A stretch of DNA of 64,000 nucleotides from Desmonostoc muscorum LEGE 12446 (GCF_015207005.2 NZ_JADEXS020000001.1:2356001-2420000), one strand, 5' to 3'. Shown: positions 27,441-38,029, counted from the first letter of the stretch. The notes: generated from the sequence alone by a model not told the origin. Program-made: numbers and translations.

Positions 27441-30164
27441 ATGAAAATTAGAAAAAAACTCATACATAATTCTATTGGTTCGAGGCTATTTTTTTATGTT
27501 TTAAGCGGTGCTTTAGTAGGATTAAGTGCTATGTCATACTTCTTCTATAAAGCGATGGAAAGTCAGGCAGAGAATGAGATCAGAGGTAATCTAAGTAAGC
27601 AAGTTAAGTTGATTGAAGGAGATCTTTCTAGAGTAGAGCAATCTGTAAACGATATATCTGCTTCAGTTAAAACTATACAGCGTCAGGGAATCATCAAACC
27701 AGAAACCTATAAGCAATTAGCTTTTGATCTCTTCCAGGAACGTTCACCCCTGACTATGGGTCTTGGTTTTGGTCAGACTGATTTTCAGTTAGCAAAAGAC
27801 CGTCAATGGTATTGGCCATACTTTCATGTTGACCAAAAAGCACCAAATGAAATAGGTCAGCTTTTACCAGCACCCCATCAAGATATTCGCTACGTGGATG
27901 TTCAACAGGATAATTACTCCAAACAATACTATTACACATCAGTTGTAGCATCCAGAAAAGATATTTGGTTAGAGCCATATCAATGGTATGGACTGACTTT
28001 GACAACCTACACAGGTCCTATCTTCGACGATCGTAATCAACTTATTGGTGTTACAGGAATAGATATTAGTGTGACGGCTCTAGGTAAGCAACTCAAAGAA
28101 TCTGTAACTAGAGGAGAAGGTTACTTTGTAATCGTAAGTGAGAAAGGCAATTTGTTAGCATATCCACCCGACGCAAAGAAAGCTAAATCACTAGCAACCT
28201 ATAAAGACATACCAGAGTTAAGGGATGTATGGCAGCAGATTGAAACCGATGATGACGGTTTTATCCAGACACAGGGTAAATACTGGGTATTTCAAAGAGT
28301 CAAAAGTACCAACTGGTTGATGCTAGCAGTAGTACCCCAGTCGGTTGTGTTAGTCCCAGTATTATCCATTGCAGTTGGCGGTGCCTTAGGTGCCGGTTTG
28401 GTACTAGCGTTAGTCGTCACTTTGTTTATCCGTCAACTCAATAACCGCTTGCAACCTATTCTTGAAGAGTGCCAGAAGCTGGCAGAAGCTGATGCCCAAA
28501 GGGCAATTCGTTTGGGTCAAGATTCTGGAGTGGTTGTTAATAGCAAGCAAAACTATCAATCTGAGTTACAGGATGCTGATGAAATCGAAATTTTGGCACA
28601 GTCCTTTAACCAAATGGCATCGCAATTAAAAGAGTCTTTTGAGGACTTGGAACTGCGAGTAGCGAAACGCACAGCCGAACTGCAAGCGGCCAAAGAAGCA
28701 GCTGATAGTGCTAGTAAAGCCAAAAGCGAATTCCTCGCCAATATGAGCCATGAATTACGCACACCTCTCAATGGTATTTTAGGTTATGCCCAAATCCTTC
28801 AAGGTTCAAAAAATCTCACTGCAAAACAGCAAAAAGGTATCAGTGTGATTAGTCAGTGTGGTTCCCATTTACTGACTTTGATTAATGATATTCTTGATAT
28901 TTCCAAAATTGAAGCTCAGAAGATAGAACTGTATCCGACCAATTTTCACTTCCCTTCCTTTCTTCAAGGAATTGCGGAAATTTTTCGGATGAAAGCTGAA
29001 CAAAAAAATATTCAATTTATCTACGTAGCTGATGAACATTTGCCTATAGGTATCCAGGCTGATGAAAAAAGGTTGCGGCAGGTTTTAATTAACTTACTAG
29101 GTAATGCTATCAAATTTACCGATCAAGGTTTCGTGAAATTTATAGTTCAACAAGAAAAATTGAAAAGCAACAATAATGGAGAACCATCAATCTATCGAAT
29201 TCGTTTCCAAGTTGAAGATACTGGTGTAGGTATGTCCGATGAAGAATTAGAAAAAATATTTTTACCATTTGAGCAGGTCGGCGATATTAAAAAGCAATCA
29301 CAAGGAACAGGATTAGGATTAACTATTAGTGAAAAAATTGTTGGCATCATGGGTGCTAGTTTAGAAGTGCAAAGTCAATTAGATCAAGGTAGTATTTTTG
29401 CGTTTGATGTAGAGGTAATTGAAGCAAGAGAGTGGGCAGAAAAATCTAAAGTTTTTTCCCAAGGAACTCTCGTTGGTTTCCAGGGTGAAAAACGAAAAAT
29501 ATTAATCGTAGATGACCGTTGGGAAAATCGCTCAGTGGTTGTTAATTTGCTCGAACCTCTAGGATTTGATGTTATAGAATGTGGTGATGGTCAAGAAGGT
29601 TTACTAAAAGCAGCCGAGTGTAGACCTGATTTAATTATTACCGACATTTCAATGCCTGTGATGGATGGTTTTGAATTGATAGACCGTCTACGAAACGATG
29701 CTGATTTAAAATATGTAAAAGTAATTGTTTCATCAGCCAGTGTATATCAAACTGATATTCAAAACAGTTTAGATGCAGGTGGTGATGACTTTCTTAGCAA
29801 ACCTGTACAAGCAATTGATTTGCTAGAAAAGCTGCAAAAATCTCTAAACTTACAATGGATTTATGCTCAAAACTCTGAAAGTCAAAATGCAGATGTCTGT
29901 GATTTAGAAATTGATGCACAAAACCCAAATTTTTTATCTGATAAAAAACAAATAATACCTCCGCCATCAGAGGCTCTGTCTAAGTTATATAAACTTGCTT
30001 TACAAGGGCGGATTAAAGCTTTACAACAAGAATTAAAACAACTGACACAAGAAGATAATGAATTAAATGCATTCGCTCAAGAAATTTATCAATTATCTCA
30101 AGAATTTCAAATTGAGAAAATTCAATATTTTATTCAAGAATTTATTCAAAAAACTGAATTTTAA
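27441..30164 (+). CDS. Membrane hybrid histidine kinase (Cache-HAMP-HisKA-HATPase-REC)
   Basis: A 907-aa membrane sensor. TM1 is at about residues 15-35 and a periplasmic Cache-type domain spans about 40-290 ([16 protein letters not shown] is a dCache signature). TM2 is about 297-325, then a HAMP linker and coiled coil. HisKA carries His437 ([14 protein letters not shown]); the HATPase has [17 protein letters not shown] and GTGLGLTI. A receiver lies at about 690-805 (Asp in [13 protein letters not shown]). A helical C-terminus of about 60 residues has no recognisable phosphotransfer His. It lies 238 bases after the NRPS gene on the same strand, and 45 bases before a REC-kinase. The ligand is unknown, though Cache domains bind small molecules. 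Confidence 0.93.
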   Translation: MKIRKKLIHNSIGSRLFFYVLSGALVGLSAMSYFFYKAMESQAENEIRGNLSKQVKLIEGDLSRVEQSVNDISASVKTIQRQGIIKPETYKQLAFDLFQERSPLTMGLGFGQTDFQLAKDRQWYWPYFHVDQKAPNEIGQLLPAPHQDIRYVDVQQDNYSKQYYYTSVVASRKDIWLEPYQWYGLTLTTYTGPIFDDRNQLIGVTGIDISVTALGKQLKESVTRGEGYFVIVSEKGNLLAYPPDAKKAKSLATYKDIPELRDVWQQIETDDDGFIQTQGKYWVFQRVKSTNWLMLAVVPQSVVLVPVLSIAVGGALGAGLVLALVVTLFIRQLNNRLQPILEECQKLAEADAQRAIRLGQDSGVVVNSKQNYQSELQDADEIEILAQSFNQMASQLKESFEDLELRVAKRTAELQAAKEAADSASKAKSEFLANMSHELRTPLNGILGYAQILQGSKNLTAKQQKGISVISQCGSHLLTLINDILDISKIEAQKIELYPTNFHFPSFLQGIAEIFRMKAEQKNIQFIYVADEHLPIGIQADEKRLRQVLINLLGNAIKFTDQGFVKFIVQQEKLKSNNNGEPSIYRIRFQVEDTGVGMSDEELEKIFLPFEQVGDIKKQSQGTGLGLTISEKIVGIMGASLEVQSQLDQGSIFAFDVEVIEAREWAEKSKVFSQGTLVGFQGEKRKILIVDDRWENRSVVVNLLEPLGFDVIECGDGQEGLLKAAECRPDLIITDISMPVMDGFELIDRLRNDADLKYVKVIVSSASVYQTDIQNSLDAGGDDFLSKPVQAIDLLEKLQKSLNLQWIYAQNSESQNADVCDLEIDAQNPNFLSDKKQIIPPPSEALSKLYKLALQGRIKALQQELKQLTQEDNELNAFAQEIYQLSQEFQIEKIQYFIQEFIQKTEF

Positions 30165-30209
30165 AATATCAGATTTTAAATCACATTTAATAATTTGGCA
30201 AGGTTCATA

Positions 30210-31700
30210 ATGCATCTATCTGACACCAATGTAATTTTAATTGTTGATGATATTCCCACCAACTTAGAAGTACTTTCAGAAGCCCTAACAGATGCGGGAT
30301 TTGATGTTGCAGTGGCAACTAGTGGTCAAAGTGCCCTCAGACAAGTTGAATACGATTTACCAGCATTAATATTGTTAGATGTAATGATGCCGGGAATTGA
30401 CGGATTTGAAACCTGTCGGCGATTAAAAGCTAATGCCAATACCAAAGATATACCAATTATTTTTATGACTGCTCTTAGTGACTCTGTAGATAAAGTCAAA
30501 GGGTTGTCGCTAGGTGCTGTAGACTATATCACCAAGCCGTTTCAACAAGCAGAAGTATTAGCTCGTGTCCAAGTTCATGTACAACTGCGAAATGTAACCA
30601 CAGCATTAGAGGAGCAAAATCTGCGTCTGAAAAAAGAAATTGACGAACGTATTGCCGCAGAAGCCGCTTTGCAGCAGCTGACTCAGGATTTAGAACAGCG
30701 GGTAGCAGAAAGAACTAAAGAACTTTCACAAGCTCTGCACACTTTACAAAAAGCTCAAGTGCAGCTTGTACAATCAGAAAAATTAGCTACTCTAGGCCAA
30801 TTAGTTGCTGGTGTTGCTCATGAAATTAATAATCCAGTCAATTTTATCTATGCCAATATTCATCACGCTAATTACTATATCCATAACTTAATAGAACTAA
30901 TACAGCTTTATCGAATTCAGTCTCCTCATTCCACTGCTGATATTCAGAAAAAAATTAAAGAAATTGACTTAGAATTCTTGATTGAAGATTTACCAAAACT
31001 TCTTTCGTCAATGGAAATCGGCGCTGAAAGAATTAGTGAAATCGTCAAGTCTTTTCGGACTTTTTCCCGCCATGATGAATCAGAACTGAAAACAGTAAAT
31101 ATTCATGAAGGTATTGACAGTACTTTGAGAATTCTCGAACATCGCCTGAATCCAAAATTGGCGCATCAGACTATTCACGTCACGAAACAATATGGTAATT
31201 TACCGAAAGTTGAATGCTATGCAGGAAAAATGAACCAAGTGTTTATGAACATCCTCAGTAATGCAATTGATGCTTTGGAGGAAGTAATAGGCACTTATGA
31301 TTCTTTTATTCCCCCTACTATTTGGATTCACACGCATATTTTCAAAGAAGAATATGCTGTAATTAGGATTATTGATAATGGTCCAGGAATATCACAAGAG
31401 GTTCAAAAACGGTTATTCGATCCTTTCTTCACAACTAAACCTGCTGGTAAGGGTACAGGTTTAGGGTTATCGATTAGTTATCAAATTGTTACTGAACAAC
31501 ACGGTGGTTCATTGAGCTGTATTTCTAATCCAGGTAAAGGGACAGAGTTTGTAATTCAAATTCCACTCCGGCAGTCAGTATTATCTGATTATCAATGGCA
31601 GGTATCTCCAGACTTACTTGAATCGATAACACACAGTGAACTAGTTCCTGTTTCAGGAAGCATACACCAGAATTCAGGATTCAGAATTGGTGAATTTTGA
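30210..31700 (+). CDS. Response regulator/sensor kinase (REC-coiled coil-HisKA-HATPase)
   Basis: A 496-aa cytoplasmic protein from the ATG at 30210, which has AAGG at the right distance (a TTG five codons earlier is less likely). An N-terminal receiver has its Asp in LILLDVMMPGIDG and Lys in YITKPFQ. A long coiled coil (about residues 120-185, ending QRVAERTKELSQAL) links it to a kinase core with His204 in GVAHEINNPVNF. The ATPase motifs are ILSNAIDAL, DNGPGIS and GTGLGLSI. It probably takes phosphate from the preceding Cache kinase. A short GAATTCAGGATTCAG repeat reaches its 3' end. Confidence 0.92.
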   Translation: MHLSDTNVILIVDDIPTNLEVLSEALTDAGFDVAVATSGQSALRQVEYDLPALILLDVMMPGIDGFETCRRLKANANTKDIPIIFMTALSDSVDKVKGLSLGAVDYITKPFQQAEVLARVQVHVQLRNVTTALEEQNLRLKKEIDERIAAEAALQQLTQDLEQRVAERTKELSQALHTLQKAQVQLVQSEKLATLGQLVAGVAHEINNPVNFIYANIHHANYYIHNLIELIQLYRIQSPHSTADIQKKIKEIDLEFLIEDLPKLLSSMEIGAERISEIVKSFRTFSRHDESELKTVNIHEGIDSTLRILEHRLNPKLAHQTIHVTKQYGNLPKVECYAGKMNQVFMNILSNAIDALEEVIGTYDSFIPPTIWIHTHIFKEEYAVIRIIDNGPGISQEVQKRLFDPFFTTKPAGKGTGLGLSISYQIVTEQHGGSLSCISNPGKGTEFVIQIPLRQSVLSDYQWQVSPDLLESITHSELVPVSGSIHQNSGFRIGEF

Positions 31701-31852
31701 AGTAAAACAAGTTTTATAGCTGGCTTTGAAATTTAGCTTATGAAAAAGGGAGTAGGGAGTGGGGAGTAGGGGAAGTTTGGTTGTGGGATTTTTCGCGTGA
31801 TTAGCTTTCTGGAAATCTGCTGTATGGAAAACTCGACAGTAGGTGCATAGTA

Positions 31853-32338
31853 TTATTCCATTATTTCATCGGTTGCAGATGCACCTGGATAAAAGCGATC
31901 GCTAATAATATTCTCCAATGAATATAAACATTGCCCCGGAAAAGTTGACAGGGGCAGATTCGTCTCACCTGATGCTAAATCCTTCGCATTCTCATAGGCT
32001 TCCTGGAGTAATTCTGCCAGATAAGGCTTTAAACTAGGATTTTCACTCAGTAACTTCAGAATCTCCCGCCGTTGGACGCGAATTGTAGCCAACCAACTCC
32101 GACTACGTTGTTCTGGTTGATATTCCCACTTCAGTAAATGTCCAATCAAGACGCTGAGGCGATTTCTCAATTCTTGACGTTCTTTTCTACCCAAGGACGC
32201 AATTTCCTCAATTAAATTGGACAAATCCAATTGACTCCATTGGTGATGACGCAACAAGTTAGCCTGTTGTTGAGTCCAGGCGTAGAAATCAGTTTCATAG
32301 AGGTTTTGGTTCGCGCTTTTTGCTGTTGGCGTCTGCAT
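31853..32338 (-). CDS. DUF29 family protein (second copy)
   Basis: A 161-aa paralogue of the gene at 2780. It has the same blocks: LYETDFYAWTQQQANLL, LSNLIEEIASLGRKERQEL, IGHLLKWEYQPEQRSRSW, and ENPSLKPYL. Function unknown. Repeat tracts (GGGGAGT) flank it on both sides (about 31748-31771 and 32400-32430), so it may be a mobile or recently placed unit, but no ends are seen. Confidence 0.88.
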   Translation of the reverse strand: MQTPTAKSANQNLYETDFYAWTQQQANLLRHHQWSQLDLSNLIEEIASLGRKERQELRNRLSVLIGHLLKWEYQPEQRSRSWLATIRVQRREILKLLSENPSLKPYLAELLQEAYENAKDLASGETNLPLSTFPGQCLYSLENIISDRFYPGASATDEIME

Positions 32339-32463
32339 TGTGGGATCAAAACCTGGCGATGTTTTCCCAATTCTAGTACTATGTCAACCCAAAGATGACG
32401 GGTGGAGGTGGGGAGTGGGGAGTGGGGAAAGAAAAACTTATCTTCCCCTCACCAAAAACTAAA

Positions 32464-34086
32464 TTATTCCCACTCAATGGTTCCAGGCGGCTTGGAGGTG
32501 ATGTCATAAACCACCCGATTCACCCCTTTGACTTCGTTCACAATTCGAGTGGAAATCACTTCCAGTACATCGTAAGGCACTCTTGCCCAATCAGCAGTCA
32601 TCCCATCTTCACTGGTGACAATTCGCAAAACAATGGGGTAAGCGTAGGTACGTTGATCTCCCATGACGCCAACGCTACGAATTGGCAGCAACACTGCAAA
32701 TGCTTGCCAAAAATCGTGGTACAAGCCGCGTTGGTTAATTTCTTGCCGCACGATTAAATCGGCATCGCGCAAAATATTTAACCGTTCGGCGGTGACTTCA
32801 CCCAGAATGCGAATTGCTAAACCAGGGCCAGGGAAAGGTTGGCGTTGAACAATTTCTTCTGGTAAACCGATGGAACGCCCAACTTTGCGGACTTCATCTT
32901 TAAATAGTTTCCGCAGTGGTTCCACCAATTTAAATCGTAAGTCTTTGGGTAAACCACCGACATTGTGATGGCTCTTAATTTTCACTGCTACCCGTTCACC
33001 AGTTTGGGGATCGACGTTGGTATCAGCCGATTCGATGACATCTGGATAAAGAGTACCTTGAGCCAGATAGTCAAAGTGACCGAGACGTTTGGATGTTTCT
33101 TCAAATACCCGAATGAATTCGTGTCCGATGCGGCGACGTTTTTCTTCAGGATCTGTAATACCAGAAATGGCAGTTAAAAAGCGATCGCGAGCATTCACAT
33201 ATTCTACAGGAATATGAAACTGCTCTTGGAACAGCTTCACCAATCGCTCTGGCTCGTACTTCCGCATAAAGCCTTGGTCGATAAACACACAAGTCAGTTG
33301 TTCACCAATGGCTTTATATAACAAGAAGGCCAAAGTCGAAGAATCCACACCCCCAGACAATGCCAACAGCACCCGCTTTTCGCCGACTCTGGCGCGAATT
33401 TCCCGAATTGATTCTTCCACAAAGGCCGCTGTTGTCCAAGTGGGTTCACAATCGCAGATATGGTAGACAAAATTCCGAATTAATGCTATGCCGCCAACTG
33501 AATGTACTACCTCTGGATGGAACTGCACGCCGTAAAGTTTCCTTTCGTGGTCGGCAATGGCAGCACAGGGGGTATTTTCTGTATGCGCCAGCAATTCAAA
33601 CCCTGGTGGCATTTGGGTAACTGAGTCTTGGTGACTCATCCACATGGTGGTCCCATCTTCAACATTGGTGAGCAAATCTGTGGGATCATCTATATATAAT
33701 GATGCTTTCCCGTATTCGCCCCGGTCGGCTTTTGCCACTTCCCCACCGAGTTGATTCACCATTAGCTGCATCCCATAGCAAACACCCAAGATGGGTATTC
33801 CCAAATTCCAGATTTCTGGGTCACAATGGGGAGCGTTATCCCCATAAACCGAATTCGGTCCACCAGAGAGGATGATTCCCTTAGGATTGAGTTGGCGCAA
33901 ATGTGCAGAAGTAGTGCGATAGGACAAAACTTCAGAGTATACTTGAGTCTCGCGGATGCGACGGGCAATCAGCTCGGAATATTGGGAGCCGAAGTCCAGA
34001 ATCACAATCAATTGACGATTCAGCCGTCCAAAATTTTCTAATGTTTGGGGAGCCTGTTCTGTTGGTAGAGTCACCGCTGTATTCAT
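32464..34086 (-). CDS. guaA: GMP synthase (glutamine-hydrolysing)
   Basis: A 540-aa enzyme converting XMP, ATP and glutamine into GMP in the cytoplasm. The class I glutamine amidotransferase domain is N-terminal (catalytic Cys in [10 protein letters not shown], His/Glu in [10 protein letters not shown]). Next come the ATP pyrophosphatase P-loop [12 protein letters not shown] and the C-terminal dimerisation domain ending [14 protein letters not shown]. Length and ends are normal. It is a single-gene unit, with 230 bases before it containing an imperfect palindrome (TCAGCCTGGGCAGGCTGA at 34153-34170). Confidence 0.98.
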   Translation of the reverse strand: MNTAVTLPTEQAPQTLENFGRLNRQLIVILDFGSQYSELIARRIRETQVYSEVLSYRTTSAHLRQLNPKGIILSGGPNSVYGDNAPHCDPEIWNLGIPILGVCYGMQLMVNQLGGEVAKADRGEYGKASLYIDDPTDLLTNVEDGTTMWMSHQDSVTQMPPGFELLAHTENTPCAAIADHERKLYGVQFHPEVVHSVGGIALIRNFVYHICDCEPTWTTAAFVEESIREIRARVGEKRVLLALSGGVDSSTLAFLLYKAIGEQLTCVFIDQGFMRKYEPERLVKLFQEQFHIPVEYVNARDRFLTAISGITDPEEKRRRIGHEFIRVFEETSKRLGHFDYLAQGTLYPDVIESADTNVDPQTGERVAVKIKSHHNVGGLPKDLRFKLVEPLRKLFKDEVRKVGRSIGLPEEIVQRQPFPGPGLAIRILGEVTAERLNILRDADLIVRQEINQRGLYHDFWQAFAVLLPIRSVGVMGDQRTYAYPIVLRIVTSEDGMTADWARVPYDVLEVISTRIVNEVKGVNRVVYDITSKPPGTIEWE

Positions 34087-34317
34087 GACGGGGAGAGTTA
34101 TGTCTGTGAAGGATAAATTGATGCCCTGTAACCTATAGCTCGATGCTATTATTCAGCCTGGGCAGGCTGATAATGGTATAAATAACCTTGACAAACGCGC
34201 ATTTATATGCGTTAGCCTATGCCCTGAGTCGGAGATGGTATTAGAAGGATAAACTTATCCGAAAGTGATTACTTAAAAGGTTATTTATGTGAATTGTTTA
34301 CGATTATTCATAATAAG

Positions 34318-35433
34318 TTAACATAATTTTCCCATCAACAAACGGGCTGTTTTACTCTTCACGATAATTTTGCGATCGCGATCAAAGAGCATCGAGCCAC
34401 AGACTGTAACTTCTGTGCCGCTTTCGCTATGACTTTGGATGTATTCTTGGGAACGAGCATCGATGGTTTCGGCGATCGCACTGTAAACTTGGTTTACCCA
34501 ATCACTGCCTGTGGAAGCATCCAGGGATCTGAGGTGTGCGAGTGCGGCTTCAGCGGTAGGACTGTGAAACACAGTTTGAATATCTGGTGATTTTAAACCA
34601 GCGATCGCACAGTGGGCTGCTAAAATTTCCCTGCGTCCATCTGCTAAGTGATGATGGGTGTGAAAAATCCCTCCTGCTAATTTCATCAGCTTCCCGTGAT
34701 AGCCAAATAATAAGATTTCTTTCACACCCAGCACATCAGCTTCTACTAGCATTGGCCCAAGCCAGTTAGCAGTTTTCACCAATTGTTCGGGATTAATCCC
34801 TAGTTTTCGCGCTAAATCTAGGCCATTCTCGCCGATACAAAATACCAAACTCTCAAAACGACTGGCTTTATTTTGTAATTCAGCCCGAAAAGCTGCAAGT
34901 TGATCTGGTGTACTCAAAGGTTGGGAAATGCCGGTTGTGCCTAAAAGCGAAAGTCCTTCAACCACACCAAAAGCAGAATTGGAAGTTCTAACAGCAAGCG
35001 ATCGCCCTTCTGGTAGAATAATCGTCACTGTGATTTTTTCCCCAGGTGCCAACATTCGTTGCAAATTCTCTTGCAACAGCCTTCGAGCATAGGCATAAAT
35101 AGCCGGCTTGTCATCAGCATTCATCTGTCTGCCAATGCCTTCCCCACCTTGAATAATTACAGCCTCTTCACCCTCTTCTCGCCATTCCACCATTGCCCAA
35201 ATTGGTGTATTTCTAGTTAGGTCGAGATTATCACCAGGATCGCTGCGAGCGATCGCTAAAGCTGTATTTTCAGATAGTCCAGCTACCTGTTCAATGGGGA
35301 TTTCTGCTATTTGGCTTGGTTCAATTAGATCTACAGATGCTAGAGTTAGGGGTTGGCGATCGTGTAACCAGTGTAAAGCTGCAACAGCAGCAGCGCAGGC
35401 AAAGACGGGGAGTGTGTATCCAGAACGGGACAT
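34318..35433 (-). CDS. cbiD: Cobalt-precorrin-5B C1-methyltransferase
   Basis: A 371-aa enzyme that adds the C1 methyl group in anaerobic (early-cobalt) cobalamin synthesis. Visible signatures are SGYTLPVFACAAAVAAL at the N-terminus, ITVTIILPEGRSLAVRTSN, GLSLLGTTGISQPLS (about residue 168), and LLFGYHGKLMKLAGGIFHTHHHLADGR. Its pathway neighbours are not adjacent, which is common in cyanobacteria. It lies upstream of guaA on the same strand with 231 bases between, so independent transcription is likely. Confidence 0.95.
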   Translation of the reverse strand: MSRSGYTLPVFACAAAVAALHWLHDRQPLTLASVDLIEPSQIAEIPIEQVAGLSENTALAIARSDPGDNLDLTRNTPIWAMVEWREEGEEAVIIQGGEGIGRQMNADDKPAIYAYARRLLQENLQRMLAPGEKITVTIILPEGRSLAVRTSNSAFGVVEGLSLLGTTGISQPLSTPDQLAAFRAELQNKASRFESLVFCIGENGLDLARKLGINPEQLVKTANWLGPMLVEADVLGVKEILLFGYHGKLMKLAGGIFHTHHHLADGRREILAAHCAIAGLKSPDIQTVFHSPTAEAALAHLRSLDASTGSDWVNQVYSAIAETIDARSQEYIQSHSESGTEVTVCGSMLFDRDRKIIVKSKTARLLMGKLC

Positions 35434-35649
35434 TTTGTAAATTCAAAAATCAAAATAATTCTTCAAAATTGTTCGCGTAGCGTCTCCTAGAGAAGACAAT
35501 TTCAGACGGCAATTTAGATCCAACTGTAGTTTGCTTCTCTCAGGGTAACGTTCCCGCTCATCGGACGCAGATGATTTGTGCCCCTCAGCGATTGCTTCGC
35601 GGCGTTCTGGTGCAACGGGATTATTAGGCTGCGGTTATTCAACAAGGGG
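35434..35649. repeat. Hairpin-rich intergenic repeats
   Basis: Contains the frequent cyanobacterial repeat words GCGTAGCGTCTCCTAGAGAAG (35475-35495) and GCGATTGCTTCGCGGCGTTCTGG, which fold into small hairpins. No gene is seen. Confidence 0.5.
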
Positions 35650-36096
35650 TTAACTGAGGGAATTCTCAATAGGACGTTTAGTTGCTTCTTCAGCACGCAT
35701 CTTTCTAAATCTGTCTCGAATCTTTTGTAAATCTTCTTCGGTTTTAACTGCGTCTAAATCTTCAATTAACTCCTCAGCTTGCACAATATATCCTGGGTAA
35801 AACGCTATCTTCTCTTGAACGTTATAAAGCTTTTGAACGCTAAGCAGTGCTGTAGATATTAGACCTAACCATGCCGCAGCACTCACGCCCAAAGGGTTTG
35901 CCCAAGGATTTTGTGAGTCTTTGAATACAGGGCTAGTGCCACTAATAGCAATCAAAATAGTCAATAAAATGGAAGCGCCTATGATTGTGTTATTTGTGTA
36001 CTGATTACGCTTAAAACGAGCTTCGTATGAATCTCTGTATCGTTCTATTCTTTTCTTCAAATCTCCAGGCTTAAGACTATCCATCTCAGGCGACAT
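35650..36096 (-). CDS. SLATT/DUF4231-like two-TM protein
   Basis: A 148-aa membrane protein. I set the start at the ATG at 36096, preceded by GAGGAG at about 6 bases; a GTG four codons earlier is less likely. A basic amphipathic helix (DLKKRIERYRDSYEARFKRNQ) precedes two hydrophobic segments (about residues 40-58 and 73-90), followed by a helical acidic tail (AEELIEDLDAVKTEEDLQKI). This architecture matches SLATT/DUF4231 domains, predicted pore-forming effectors in nucleotide-signal defence systems. No SMODS cyclase or SLOG sensor is adjacent, so a defence role is only a suggestion. Confidence 0.65.
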   Translation of the reverse strand: MSPEMDSLKPGDLKKRIERYRDSYEARFKRNQYTNNTIIGASILLTILIAISGTSPVFKDSQNPWANPLGVSAAAWLGLISTALLSVQKLYNVQEKIAFYPGYIVQAEELIEDLDAVKTEEDLQKIRDRFRKMRAEEATKRPIENSLS

Positions 36097-36249
36097 TTTT
36101 CTCCTCACTTTTACCGTTTATCGTTGCAAGTCCAAAACTAGCAGGTTTTAAAACATCTTCTTAGATCGCGCTGGGAGAGCAGTTTGGGAACTCTGACTCA
36201 GATAATATAGCTAAACTATAAATATGAGAACAGGAATGATGAAAGAGCT

Positions 36250-36468
36250 ATGCTTAAGAACTCCTCAATCATTAGTGCATCACCCGAAATTATGGGCGGG
36301 ACTCCGGTTTTTACTGGTACGCGGGTTCCTGTGCAGACGCTTCTCGACTATTTAATGGCGGGAGAGTCAATTGATGATTTTTTAGACGGCTTCCCAACTG
36401 TAACTAGAAAGCAAGTCCTTGGATTCCTGGAAGAAGCTGGAAGACAGGTCATAGCTATGGTGGCATAA
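36250..36468 (+). CDS. DUF433 family antitoxin
   Basis: A 72-aa DNA-binding-type antitoxin with the DUF433 signature: EIMGGTPVFTGTRVPVQTLLDYL, then GESIDDFLDGFPTVT and QVLGFLEEAG. These proteins pair with DUF5615 PIN-like toxins and repress their own operon. The toxin gene begins 1 base after its stop. The promoter must lie in the 36109-36249 gap. The pair is a standard chromosomal type II toxin-antitoxin layout. Confidence 0.9.
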   Translation: MLKNSSIISASPEIMGGTPVFTGTRVPVQTLLDYLMAGESIDDFLDGFPTVTRKQVLGFLEEAGRQVIAMVA

Positions 36469-36469
36469 T

Positions 36470-36778
36470 ATGAGGCTGCTTCTAGATGAGTGTATTGATC
36501 GCAAATTTGCGAGAGAATTTTCTGGCTACGAGGTGAAAACAGTTCCACAGATGGGATGGGCGGGAGTCAAGAATGGTCAACTTCTTGCCCTCGCTGAGGC
36601 AGAGTTTGATGTTTTCATCACAGTCGATCGCAACTTATCGTTTCAACAGAATCTACCACAGTTCAATATTGCGGTAATTGTTTTGCAGGCATCATCCAAC
36701 CGATTAGCAGATCTAAAGCCTCTGGCATCGGCAGGGCTGTTTCATTCCATTTCAAACAGGATTTGTCAAGATGGTTAG
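36470..36778 (+). CDS. DUF5615 PIN-like toxin, 3' end replaced by a MITE
   Basis: A predicted Mut7-C/PIN-fold RNase toxin. MRLLLDECIDRKFAREF carries the first acidic residues and DVFITVDRNLSFQQN the second acidic pair. The intact gene would continue from LASG into VLAILSIVTKGQATIVSE and stop at 37004-37006. A 206-bp miniature element inserted at 36732 instead gives the last codons AGLFHSISNRICQDG and an early stop. All recognisable catalytic acidic residues are upstream of the break, so the 102-aa product could still be active, but its last strand/helix is changed. Confidence 0.88.
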   Translation: MRLLLDECIDRKFAREFSGYEVKTVPQMGWAGVKNGQLLALAEAEFDVFITVDRNLSFQQNLPQFNIAVIVLQASSNRLADLKPLASAGLFHSISNRICQDG

Positions 36779-36937
36779 CGAGAAAATTATAAGTCAGGGT
36801 GACGATGAGATGAACATTTAAACACTGAAATATCAGTAAAATAGTTCATTTTCTGGGCACGCTGGTAACAAAATAACTAATTTTTAATTGCTATAACCCT
36901 TGATTTTTAAAGCTCTTTGGGGAATGAAACAGCCCTG
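36732..36937. mobile_element. 206-bp MITE with 17-bp perfect ends and 10-bp target duplication
   Basis: Ends CAGGGCTGTTTCATTCC and GGAATGAAACAGCCCTG are exact inverse copies. The 10-bp direct repeat CTGGCATCGG flanks it at 36722-36731 and 36938-36947. Removing the element plus one repeat restores the toxin frame to a longer C-terminus. It has no transposase. A target duplication this long suits IS4-type enzymes (inference). Confidence 0.92.
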
Positions 36938-37023
36938 CTGGCATCGGGGGTTTTAGCTATTCTAAGTATAGTAACTAAAGGGCAAGCTACGATAGTCAGT
37001 GAGTAAATACAAATTGTAATTAG

Positions 37024-37320
37024 TTAGACTCCCACCTCTGATAATAGAACTTGCATAGCTTCCCAAGAAACTCCTTGTTGAATATAACGAGGTGCTTCAG
37101 GATTGTAGGGACTAGCTACTCGGTCAATATTGAGAATAATTGCCCCATCTGGTAGAACGGGCACATCGGGATCAAATGCTGTTGGGTGCATTAAAGAACT
37201 GGAAAAACCTTTAAAAACAGCAATTGTATCTTGCTCACCAGCAATTTCTACCGTTACCAGTAAGACTTCTTGGCGACGTTTAGCGGTATATTCTTCCAGT
37301 TGCTTGCCAATGGAATTCAT
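37024..37320 (-). CDS. Uncharacterised 98-aa cyanobacterial protein
   Basis: I do not recognise this family with confidence. The soluble product starts with a charged helix (MNSIGKQLEEYTAKRRQE), then beta strands (VLLVTVEIAGEQDTIAVFKGFSS) and a Pro/Asp-rich middle (FDPDVPVLPDGAIILNIDRV), ending in a helix (SWEAMQVLLSEVGV). The composition is that of a genuine small alpha/beta protein and the codon use matches neighbouring genes. It precedes the membrane protein gene in coordinate order, and both are on the minus strand, 40 bases apart, so they may share a transcript. Confidence 0.65.
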   Translation of the reverse strand: MNSIGKQLEEYTAKRRQEVLLVTVEIAGEQDTIAVFKGFSSSLMHPTAFDPDVPVLPDGAIILNIDRVASPYNPEAPRYIQQGVSWEAMQVLLSEVGV

Positions 37321-37366
37321 TTTTTGAATTTGAAATTTTCAATTTTGAATTGAAGCACAACGACGA

Positions 37367-37963
37367 TTATTGAGGTGTAGCTGTGCGTCCTTGCTTGCCT
37401 AGCTTAATCAGGACAAAGTAACTTAAATAAAGCACATAAATTACTAAACTAGTTATGCCGAGAAAACCTAAGAACTCAGCTTTGCTATTAGCATGGAAAT
37501 ATTCTTTGAACATTAACGGAGCCTCGAACCAGACGCGACAATAGGGCGTCTTGAGCGCACTGGCTGAAAAAGCACAACTTAAAAAAAGTGTAGAAGCTAC
37601 TACGCCTAAAAGACAATAAACAGTTGTAGCCCAGCGCCAAGAAGTAAAAATAAACTTTAAAGATCCACTGGTTTGATACTCAATTTCATCGTTGATATCC
37701 ACCCAAAACCATAGCGAAATGGGGATCAAAATCCGAGCCATGAATCCGGAAAGAAAGCTAACTGGATACTGGGCAATCATGAGATAAACGGTGATTGCCA
37801 GGAGGCTTGATACTCGCCAGTATATAGCTAATAAGCGTTGTATGCCTTCTGCTTTTTGCACAAATGCCCAAATCAGCAGAATCAACGGAATAATTACCAA
37901 AAATAATACTGCCAGTCGGTAATCAATCCAGACAAAAGGGCGGAACCAAACATTATAATCCAT
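37367..37963 (-). CDS. Multi-pass membrane protein, DUF3177-like
   Basis: A 198-aa integral membrane protein from the Met at 37963 (MDYNVWFRPFVWIDYRLAVLF); the frame opens 16 codons earlier but that start looks artificial. About five hydrophobic segments are visible. Conserved-looking parts are WAFVQKAEGIQRLLAIYWRVSSLLA near residue 32 and WFWVDINDEIE between segments. I believe it belongs to the cyanobacterial DUF3177 family, but that name is from memory. Function unknown. It lies directly upstream of the 98-aa gene. Confidence 0.65.
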   Translation of the reverse strand: MDYNVWFRPFVWIDYRLAVLFLVIIPLILLIWAFVQKAEGIQRLLAIYWRVSSLLAITVYLMIAQYPVSFLSGFMARILIPISLWFWVDINDEIEYQTSGSLKFIFTSWRWATTVYCLLGVVASTLFLSCAFSASALKTPYCRVWFEAPLMFKEYFHANSKAEFLGFLGITSLVIYVLYLSYFVLIKLGKQGRTATPQ

Positions 37964-38029
37964 AGTTTTTCTCAAATGATAATTGAACAAAAAGGCAGAA
38001 TTCAGAATCAATAAGTTAGGAGTATCACC

